Of a DNA stretch of 50,118 nucleotides, positions 44,933 to 50,118 are shown in pieces (the first letter of the stretch is position 1; each line of letters opens with the position of its first letter). The stretch covers positions 1 to 50,118 of IMG/VR virus record IMGVR_UViG_3300007351_000013. One strand, 5' to 3'. Source of the stretch: a virus. The notes beneath the pieces are model-generated. The model saw only the letters and a program-made list of their open reading frames with translations, was not told the origin of the DNA and did not search any database. Made by a program: the position numbers and the translations under genes.

Positions 44933-45936
44933 TTAGGCACCTCGTTCCATTCGCGGCCGTCGAGCAGGCGGCCGGCGCGGGATTTGCCGACGCGGGCCAT
45001 GCAGAAATCGCCGCGCATCCGGCAGCGCGCGACATGAATCGCGGGCGTTACCGAGCCGTCATCATCATCGGTGACAAAGCCAATCCCGTCGGTGCGCGCG
45101 GGTGCATAGCTACCCCACTGCTTGAAGAAGTAGGGAATGCCGTGCGCGGCACAGAAGTCGCGCGCGGCGCGGTGCCAGTCGGGATGCGAGGGCCGCGCCT
45201 TCGGCCCCGATTCGCCGCCCGAGATCAGCCAGCGCAGGAATTCCCAGCCGCGCCAGTCGATCGGACCAAGCGCCGGTTCGTAGGAGACGAAGGTGTTCCA
45301 GCCGGCTGCGGCGAGGGCGGCAAGATCGTCGCGGCGCCGGTCGGCCCACTCCTGGTTCTCGACGCTGACGCCGAGCCAGACGTTCGGCAGGGGCCAGACG
45401 CCGAGGCGGATGCGGCGGCCAGGCGGCGCGTGTGGTTCATGTTCCGGATCGGCGATCAGCACCAAGGTAATATCGCGGGCATCTGTCAGCGCCAGATCGC
45501 AGACCTGATCGTAGACCCGCTGCGCCACGCCGGGGTCGGTCATGTACGCCCGCATCCGCTCCGGCCGCTTGGTGAGGATTTGGAAGGTGTGCTGCGGCGC
45601 CAGCGCCATCACCGCGAGGTGCCGGTCGATCCAGTCGTCGGGGACCCAGTCGCCGAACAGGTCGGTCATCGAGTTCCAGAAGATGCGGCGCGGTTTGCGC
45701 CAGCGCAGAGGCATCAGCAGCGCGGCTTCGTCGAGGAACATACCGACCTTGGAGGCATCCTGCGCGGCGAAGCGCACCGGGTTGCCGAAGCGGGTCTGGA
45801 ACCGCTCGCTGTAGCAATTGGCGCAGCCGGGCGAGACGTGGATGCAGAAGTGCCCGGTCTTGCTGGCCTTACGGTTGCGCGCCCGAATCGGGTTCACCGA
45901 CGAATCGGTCCATTCGATCTTGCTGTTCTCAGCCAA
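44929..45936 (-). CDS. Gp37/Gp68 (DUF5131) family protein
   Basis: 335 residues from TTG 45936, preceded by GGAGG. KIEWTDSSVNPIRARNRKA, then CIHVSPGCANCYSERF, PLRWRKPRRIFWNSMTDLFG, TFQILTKRPERM and NVWLGVSVENQEWADRR, and GGESGPKARP are the conserved blocks of the phage Gp37/Gp68 family. The fold is TIM-barrel-like with a Cys cluster, distantly related to radical SAM proteins. The role is unknown in most phages. Confidence 0.9.
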   Translation of the reverse strand: MAENSKIEWTDSSVNPIRARNRKASKTGHFCIHVSPGCANCYSERFQTRFGNPVRFAAQDASKVGMFLDEAALLMPLRWRKPRRIFWNSMTDLFGDWVPDDWIDRHLAVMALAPQHTFQILTKRPERMRAYMTDPGVAQRVYDQVCDLALTDARDITLVLIADPEHEPHAPPGRRIRLGVWPLPNVWLGVSVENQEWADRRRDDLAALAAAGWNTFVSYEPALGPIDWRGWEFLRWLISGGESGPKARPSHPDWHRAARDFCAAHGIPYFFKQWGSYAPARTDGIGFVTDDDDGSVTPAIHVARCRMRGDFCMARVGKSRAGRLLDGREWNEVPK

Positions 45937-46051
45937 TCCACCCTCCTTCAGTCGGCCGGCAAGCCGCCCGCCTTTCGCCGGCCATCATGCGTTCAGCCGC
46001 TGCGCTGTTTTCCGTGTGCATCGGGAATGCGGCTGGCGGGGACGAATTCAT
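45929..46051 (-). CDS. Small linker peptide (40 aa)
   Basis: From ATG 46051, overlapping the exonuclease stop by ATGA and the DUF5131 start. Ala/Pro/Arg-rich (NSSPPAAFPMHTENSAAAE). It carries the GGAGG used by the next gene. Coding confidence is modest. Confidence 0.4.
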   Translation of the reverse strand: MNSSPPAAFPMHTENSAAAERMMAGERRAACRPTEGGWIG

Positions 46052-46782
46052 ACCGTAAACCCCTCGGCGATGAATCGTTTCTCGTTCTGCCGGCGGAACT
46101 CGGCGTTGATGTCCTGGACCTCGCGGAGCAGGGCCGGGGTCGAGACGCGGCGCAACGGCTGGAAAGCGCCCAGCGCCAGCGCCCGGCGGTGCATGTCGTC
46201 AAGGGTGCCGCAGAACCGTTTCAGGGCGTCCGACAGTTTGGCGATATACGGTTCGTCGGGTGCGGTCTGGATCAGTGCCGGCGGGCAATGCGGGTGGAAG
46301 GCGTAGAGATCGGCGCGCTCCAGTTCGGCGACGAGGATCTGGCCCTGTACCTGCGGCTTGTAGTCGTCGGTCATTCCATCGAGCAGATAGCCCAAATGGA
46401 CATGGGGTGACGGGCACTTGATCTCGACCGCGACCCGGCGCGACCCGACGACGAGACGATCCGGCGAGCAGCCGATCGACCCGTCATCGGTGGTGATGAA
46501 CGACACCGCGACGGTCTCGACATCGAACTGGAATTGGTACTGCTGGACCGCCATGTCCTCCAGATCCTTTCCACGTTCCATCCACGGATTTGAGAACGAG
46601 CTTTCGGTCGGCATGTTCAGCAGGCGTTCGGCGACCAAGCGGAGGGCGTAATCGGCGGCCTGCGCCGACAGCTCGGCCTTCTTTTTCGTGACGACGCGAT
46701 GGAAATTTGACGCCGTCGGGATGCCGAGCCGAAGGGCAAGCCATTCGTCGGAGCCCTGCGCGACGCCGGTCCAGATTTTCAT
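46048..46782 (-). CDS. YqaJ/lambda-type exonuclease
   Basis: 244 residues. QGSDEWLALRLGIPTASNF is the YqaJ N-terminal signature; the catalytic D-x-n-E-x-K core is in GCSPDRLVV and VEIKCPSP, with YKPQVQGQI as the conserved Gln helix. In the family the enzyme digests one strand 5' to 3' from double-strand ends and hands the tail to an annealing protein. The ERF gene directly upstream is its partner. Confidence 0.9.
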   Translation of the reverse strand: MKIWTGVAQGSDEWLALRLGIPTASNFHRVVTKKKAELSAQAADYALRLVAERLLNMPTESSFSNPWMERGKDLEDMAVQQYQFQFDVETVAVSFITTDDGSIGCSPDRLVVGSRRVAVEIKCPSPHVHLGYLLDGMTDDYKPQVQGQILVAELERADLYAFHPHCPPALIQTAPDEPYIAKLSDALKRFCGTLDDMHRRALALGAFQPLRRVSTPALLREVQDINAEFRRQNEKRFIAEGFTV

Positions 46783-47534
46783 GCCGGCACCTTCCGGAGC
46801 TTGGTCAGCAACAGGTTCTTCGCCATGGTGAATGCCCCATGCGGGATTTCCGCCAGGTGCGCGGCCCCGGTTGCGGCGAGGAACTTCTGTTCGTCGGTGC
46901 CGGTTTCGTCGATCAGGGCTTCCAGTTCGGCAACCTGTTCGGGCGTGACGAACGAAACGCCACCCTTCACGCCGTCGTCATCGTCACCCTCGCGCACGAT
47001 GTTCAGCAGCATCTCGGCGCAGTAGCGCTTGCCGTAGCTGAGCGTGGACCCGACCGCCTGGAGGTTGTTCCGGCCCGGCCCTGTATCGACGGGAAGCGGG
47101 ATCTCGGCCCGCTTGGAATGCCCGCTGCTGTGCAGCAGTTCCCCGGTGACGACCAGCCCGCCGCCTTCCTTCGCCGCAGAGTTGAACGTCAGCGAGAATC
47201 CTTCCGCGCTGTAGACCGGCCGAATCACCGCATCCATGTCCTCCCACTTCGCGAACGGGATCGCACGGCCCTTGCCGAGATCGATGGTGCCGTTCTTCTT
47301 GACCCTGGGCAGCTTCGCCGACAGCCGGGAAAAGGCTTCGGTGAATTCACGCCTCGCCTGCCGGTCCTCCATTTCGGCCTGCATCCGGAGCAGGGCGTCG
47401 AGCTTGGCGACATCGACCGATGCATCTTTGGCGAGCGCGATGATTGCCGGCAGAAGCGATTGCGGTTGTTCCGTCGGTATAGGTGACAGCGCCGTTTGTG
47501 TGACGGGCGACAATGCGCCGGGTTCGTCGATCAC
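46779..47534 (-). CDS. erf: ERF-family single-strand annealing protein
   Basis: 251 residues. VKKNGTIDLGKGRAIPFAKW, then MDAVIRPVYSAEGFSLTF and NNLQAVGSTLSYGKRYCAEM are the ERF superfamily core. Oligomeric ERF proteins pair complementary single strands. With the YqaJ exonuclease it forms a two-gene recombination system, probably also used in genome circularisation. Confidence 0.92.
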   Translation of the reverse strand: MIDEPGALSPVTQTALSPIPTEQPQSLLPAIIALAKDASVDVAKLDALLRMQAEMEDRQARREFTEAFSRLSAKLPRVKKNGTIDLGKGRAIPFAKWEDMDAVIRPVYSAEGFSLTFNSAAKEGGGLVVTGELLHSSGHSKRAEIPLPVDTGPGRNNLQAVGSTLSYGKRYCAEMLLNIVREGDDDDGVKGGVSFVTPEQVAELEALIDETGTDEQKFLAATGAAHLAEIPHGAFTMAKNLLLTKLRKVPA

Positions 47535-47899
47535 AGCCCCTCTCCCTCGGTGATGGTGATGACCTTACGGGCGTCATGCCCACGAAGTTCCCTTGGGTTC
47601 ACATCGCCGTATGCCACATCGACGGTCGTCACGACACCGTTTCGAAATAAGAACACCGTCACCGTATGCGTGGCGGGCTCGTTGACGAGGTCCCAATCAG
47701 GATAACTCCCATGCGGATGCCATAGGCCGTTCAAATGCCATGATTCGGCACTTTCCTCTCTATCGCCCAACACGAGCCCGACGATTGGCTCCGAACTCGC
47801 TGCATCCGTACAGAGTATCCGCACCCTCCGGCCATCGCGGGTCCGCGCGATCAGGTGCCCGTTCTCGTCCTCGCGGCACTTCGTGATATCGAAGGTCAT
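47531..47899 (-). CDS. Hypothetical phage protein (122 aa)
   Basis: 122 residues from ATG 47899. HLIARTRDGRRVRILCTDAA and IVGLVLGDREESAESWHLNG resemble a short conserved phage protein (R-D-G-R-x-V-R-I-L-C-T-D) found widely in early regions; function unknown. It overlaps its neighbours. Confidence 0.65.
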   Translation of the reverse strand: MTFDITKCREDENGHLIARTRDGRRVRILCTDAASSEPIVGLVLGDREESAESWHLNGLWHPHGSYPDWDLVNEPATHTVTVFLFRNGVVTTVDVAYGDVNPRELRGHDARKVITITEGEGL

Positions 47900-47985
47900 G
47901 ACCACACCACCATTAATGCGATGAACATCAAGAATCCGAAGACCAAGGTGGTCGTCAGCGTAGAAAACCACCATTCATCGCTCAC
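47896..47985 (-). CDS. 29-aa membrane peptide
   Basis: From GTG 47985: MSDEWWFSTLTTTLV then FGFLMFIALMVVWS, a single membrane helix. It overlaps both neighbours, which supports real translation. Confidence 0.5.
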   Translation of the reverse strand: MSDEWWFSTLTTTLVFGFLMFIALMVVWS

Positions 47986-48089
47986 GACACCACCATCCTT
48001 ATCAGTTCGAACGCCACTGCGAAGGCCAGTACCAGGAAGGCCCGGCCGAGGGGATTGGAAAGCGGGGGCGGGATATAGCAGCGAGTCAT
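47982..48089 (-). CDS. 35-aa membrane peptide
   Basis: From ATG 48089: MTRCYIPPPLSNPLGRA then FLVLAFAVAFELIRMVVS, one membrane helix at the C-terminal half. It overlaps the 47896 and 48086 genes. Confidence 0.5.
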   Translation of the reverse strand: MTRCYIPPPLSNPLGRAFLVLAFAVAFELIRMVVS

Positions 48090-48286
48090 GGCTTCCCCTT
48101 AATAGCCTGGGGCGTGCTGCATGTCTTGACCAGTTCATCGCCGCGTTCGGCGTACCGCAGCCGCTCAAGCACACGCGTTACAGCGAGGTCCGTCAAATCC
48201 CATTTCCCCGCCGCATATCGCGTATGCCCGATCAGATAATTGAGCGCGCGCGCTATTCTGCGCTCGCCCTCCCCATATGTGGTCAT
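48086..48286 (-). CDS. Hypothetical protein (66 aa)
   Basis: 66 residues, basic and helical (GEGERRIARALNYLIGHTR, then DLAVTRVLERLRYAERG). Its ATG overlaps a 12-codon frame (MPRCYAEKEGAA, 48284-48322), another possible coupling peptide. No family. Confidence 0.55.
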   Translation of the reverse strand: MTTYGEGERRIARALNYLIGHTRYAAGKWDLTDLAVTRVLERLRYAERGDELVKTCSTPQAIKGKP

Positions 48287-48325
48287 GCCGCACCTTCCTT
48301 CTCTGCATAGCAGCGGGGCATGGTT

Positions 48326-48511
48326 TCACCACCACCCAAACCAAATGCCGATGCCATGAACCACGCCGACGGGCGGGAATACCAGCCCAAGAATAAGCAG
48401 GGCGGCATAATTCGTGGCGACGGTCACATAAATGTGTGTCACTATTGCGACCAAACATGTGACCGCGACAGCCACCCAAAAAAATCCGGCAAGATCATCC
48501 GAATATTTCAT
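48326..48511 (-). CDS. Small membrane protein (61 aa)
   Basis: 61 residues with two membrane segments (FFWVAVAVTCLVAIVTHIYV and AALLILGLVFPPVGVVHGIG) and a short acidic start (MKYSDDLAG). Overlaps the 48508 gene by ATGA. Possibly superinfection exclusion or holin-like; not shown. Confidence 0.55.
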   Translation of the reverse strand: MKYSDDLAGFFWVAVAVTCLVAIVTHIYVTVATNYAALLILGLVFPPVGVVHGIGIWFGWW

Positions 48512-48675
48512 TCCGCATCTTCCTTCTTTCCGGGCCGCTCACCGGTATCGTGCTCGGCGTTGTGGGCGACCTTTTCCTGTTCCGCCCGCTTGGCCTGTTC
48601 CTCGAACTTCGCGAAGCCGGGGATATGTTTCCGGCACCACGGCAGGTCGAGTTCACGCATGGTGAGGTCGGTCAT
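48508..48675 (-). CDS. Hypothetical protein (55 aa)
   Basis: From ATG 48675: MTDLTMRELDLPWCRKH, then IPGFAKFEEQAKRAEQEKV and a charged end. Helical, no family. ATGA overlaps on both sides. Confidence 0.55.
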   Translation of the reverse strand: MTDLTMRELDLPWCRKHIPGFAKFEEQAKRAEQEKVAHNAEHDTGERPGKKEDAE

Positions 48676-48902
48676 GCGATTCTCCACACCCGGACACCGC
48701 CATCAACGGTGCGGCAGAGGAATTTATAGGGCGGATGGCGGGCTGCCCAGCCTGAAGGTGTCGAACCCATGGAGTAAACCGTTTTGCCTGGGATAAAGAG
48801 TGAGTCCCCCACCTCCATTTCGGCCCATGGATATTTCCCGACTCGCCCCCCTACACCCGTTGGCGGGATCGATATGCTTTTCTCGATTTTGAATTCGGTC
48901 AT
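48672..48902 (-). CDS. Hypothetical protein (76 aa)
   Basis: 76 residues from ATG 48902. KYPWAEMEVGDSLFIPGKT, then PYKFLCRTVDGGVRVWRIA is the short phage fold with P-W-x-x-M-x-V-G-D-S-F seen in many phage accessory regions. Function unknown. Confidence 0.65.
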   Translation of the reverse strand: MTEFKIEKSISIPPTGVGGRVGKYPWAEMEVGDSLFIPGKTVYSMGSTPSGWAARHPPYKFLCRTVDGGVRVWRIA

Positions 48903-49060
48903 TCGATTTCTCCTGCTTCCTTGAGGGCGGCACGGGCGACATTCGCCTGCCACAACCCGCCAAGGGTGATCTCTTTCAGCGCCGCCACGAGGGCGGGGTA
49001 TTTATCGGCGCGGCGATCGCGTTCGGCTGCCAGATTGGCAATCCATTCCTCGGCCCTCAT
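48899..49060 (-). CDS. Hypothetical protein (53 aa)
   Basis: From ATG 49060: MRAEEWIANLAAERDRRAD, then KYPALVAALKEITLGGLWQ. Helical. ATGA overlaps with both neighbours indicate coupling. No family. Confidence 0.55.
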   Translation of the reverse strand: MRAEEWIANLAAERDRRADKYPALVAALKEITLGGLWQANVARAALKEAGEIE

Positions 49061-49227
49061 TTCTTCCTCCTCACTTCCCGGATTTCGACGCGGATGACGG
49101 TTTCGCCCAAATTGGCCTCAACTGCATCCGGGATAGCCCATATCCGCGGAGAGACCGCATATCGAGCTAACTTCCCGCGTTTTGATTTCATCCCCCACGC
49201 CAGCACCGGCTTCGCGCGCTTCTTCAT
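49057..49227 (-). CDS. Hypothetical basic protein (56 aa)
   Basis: From ATG 49227: MKKRAKPVLAWGMKSKRGK, then a beta-like centre (AVEANLGETVIRVEI) and EVRRKK end. No family. Overlaps both neighbours. Confidence 0.55.
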   Translation of the reverse strand: MKKRAKPVLAWGMKSKRGKLARYAVSPRIWAIPDAVEANLGETVIRVEIREVRRKK

Positions 49228-49382
49228 GGCGTCACCCCCCTCAGCGTCTTCCGAATCTCGCGCTTAACATTCGCTCGTGCCGCAGTCTTGCCGCTATTGC
49301 CACCGTGGTTGATCTTGGAGTAACGCGACTGGCAGCACGGGCAGCGGCGCAGGCGAGTAATGGCGGCGTGTAAGGGTTTCAT
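49224..49382 (-). CDS. Small CxCC basic protein (52 aa)
   Basis: From ATG 49382: MKPLHAAITRLRRCPCCQS, then a basic stretch (RANVKREIRKTLRG). The C-P-C-C group could bind metal. No family. Confidence 0.5.
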   Translation of the reverse strand: MKPLHAAITRLRRCPCCQSRYSKINHGGNSGKTAARANVKREIRKTLRGVTP

Positions 49383-49612
49383 GGCGTCACCTTCAGCCTG
49401 CGGACTTGACCAGCGATTGCAGATTCATCGTATCCGTCAACTTTCGCCGCCGCATCTTCGACTCCGGCGTTGTAGGCTTCGCGCAGTAGGACGGCCAATC
49501 TCCCCGCATCTTCGTCGACCGTTTTATCCGACACCAGCGATTGCAGATTATCCGACCATTCCCCGCCGGCCTGTTCGGTTACGAACAACTTTGCTGTTGC
49601 CAGGAAATCCAT
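49379..49612 (-). CDS. Hypothetical protein (77 aa)
   Basis: 77 residues from ATG 49612, acidic and helical (GRLAVLLREAYNAGVEDAA). The frame overlaps the previous stop. No family. Confidence 0.55.
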   Translation of the reverse strand: MDFLATAKLFVTEQAGGEWSDNLQSLVSDKTVDEDAGRLAVLLREAYNAGVEDAAAKVDGYDESAIAGQVRRLKVTP

Positions 49613-49902
49613 CACTTCCCCTCCCGTTCCTCATATTCGTGTTCCCGTGCGGCGGCGCGGTCGTCATCATCCCATTCCCAGAAATGGCCATCGCACCATT
49701 CGACCACCGCGGATTTCATTGACCGCAGCTTATCGTACAATATGACCCCCATAGATTCCCACGGTACCGTCACGCACCCATAATCACGGTGGTACAGCGA
49801 TATCGAATGGACGATCCAGCCGCCATCATCGCTGACCTCGGCCTCAAGGGACCAGCCATCCTGCAACGGCACGGAAACATCGCGGGCCATGAGCGGTGCC
49901 AT
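49612..49902 (-). CDS. Hypothetical protein (96 aa)
   Basis: 96 residues; a second ATG 12 bases in (MARDVSVPLQDGWSLEA) may be the true start. Trp- and acid-rich (VEWCDGHFWEWDDDD). No family. It precedes the join-spanning gene. Confidence 0.55.
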   Translation of the reverse strand: MAPLMARDVSVPLQDGWSLEAEVSDDGGWIVHSISLYHRDYGCVTVPWESMGVILYDKLRSMKSAVVEWCDGHFWEWDDDDRAAAREHEYEEREGK

Positions 49903-49905
49903 CGG

Positions 49906-50118
49906 TCAGGATTCCGTTTTGGCAATGGCGGCGTCTATGACGGCCAAATCCGGCGCCGTCAATCGTTTGTCAGGCGTGGTGAAGGTCATTGTCCCATCCA
50001 CGGCAGCAACGTACCCTCGCGCGATTGTCAGTGCCTCGCGCAACATCGTCACCTGTTCGCGCAGACGGGCATTCTCATCGGCCAAAGTGCGCCCGACCTT
50101 GATCGCCAAATCCGTTCG
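49906..50118 (-). CDS. Join-spanning small gene, 3' part
   Basis: The frame continues from the ATG at 93-91 at the left edge; the last 84 bases (50035-50118) duplicate 1-84. Residues include ADENARLREQVTMLREAL (coiled coil) and TTPDKRLTAPDLAVIDAA. In the unit genome the gene is 73 codons plus stop. No family. Confidence 0.75.
   Translation of the reverse strand, partial: RTDLAIKVGRTLADENARLREQVTMLREALTIARGYVAAVDGTMTFTTPDKRLTAPDLAVIDAAIAKTES
50035..50118. repeat. Terminal direct repeat, right copy
   Basis: Identical to 1-84 over all 84 bases. See the left copy for interpretation. Confidence 0.95.

Noticed and set aside
45034-46410. 458-codon plus-strand frame
   Set aside because: It lies opposite the clear DUF5131 and YqaJ genes and arises from GC-rich codon bias.
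48721-48780. GGGTTCGACACC on the minus strand suggesting a second tRNA
   Set aside because: No acceptor stem or anticodon arm can be built, and the bases lie inside the 48672 gene.

Overview
The window reads as one complete, circularly closed genome of a short-tailed (podovirus-like) double-stranded DNA phage. The first 84 bases are repeated exactly as the last 84 (50035-50118), so the unit genome is 50,034 bp, and one small gene runs across the join. Terminase large subunit, P22-like portal, scaffold, HK97/Mu-type capsid, head-tail adaptor, gp10-like hub and three internal (ejection-type) proteins are present. I see no tail tube, sheath or long tape measure. No integrase, DNA polymerase or helicase was recognised. 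The host is probably an alphaproteobacterium or another GC-rich proteobacterium, but this is only inferred from gene style, GC content and the tRNA-Trp.

Layout. There are two divergent promoter regions. From about 325-400 an early rightward unit (459-4317) carries an XRE regulator, small DNA-binding proteins, a RusA resolvase and a DUF1376-type replication protein. From the same region a leftward unit runs through position 1 and the join, back to 41279. It is a dense chain of microgenes, then ERF annealase and YqaJ exonuclease, a Gp37/Gp68 (DUF5131) protein, HNH nucleases, two MazG-like proteins, zinc-finger proteins and a tRNA-Trp. From 8145-8213 a second leftward unit (8144-4336) carries small hypothetical genes and an insertion sequence, and the long rightward late unit runs from 8214 to 41258.

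Late unit. TerS (8710) and TerL (10680) are followed by an unusual cassette of about 6 kb (12097-18160) lying between terminase and portal: a GT-B-like glycosyltransferase, an FkbM methyltransferase, a second methyltransferase, a radical SAM/SPASM enzyme, two DXD glycosyltransferases and a methyltransferase-DUF115 fusion, nearly all with overlapping start and stop codons. Portal, a GroES-like co-chaperonin, scaffold and capsid follow. A strong terminator lies behind the capsid gene. After it come small beta-rich structural proteins, adaptor and hub, internal proteins and fibre-type proteins, a metallophosphoesterase apparently split by a frameshift, and the lysis region (XhlA-like protein, transglycosylase-like lysin, holin, class 3 lipase) with two structured non-coding stretches.

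The most distinctive points are the glycan/methyl/radical-SAM cassette in the morphogenesis module, an intact IS1595-family element (22-bp inverted repeats, perfect 8-bp target duplication, two coupled passenger genes) that cut a phage gene after codon 7, a gene duplicate decayed by a 92-bp deletion, the GroES-like gene beside the capsid genes, and palindromic sites at equivalent places in two leftward promoters.
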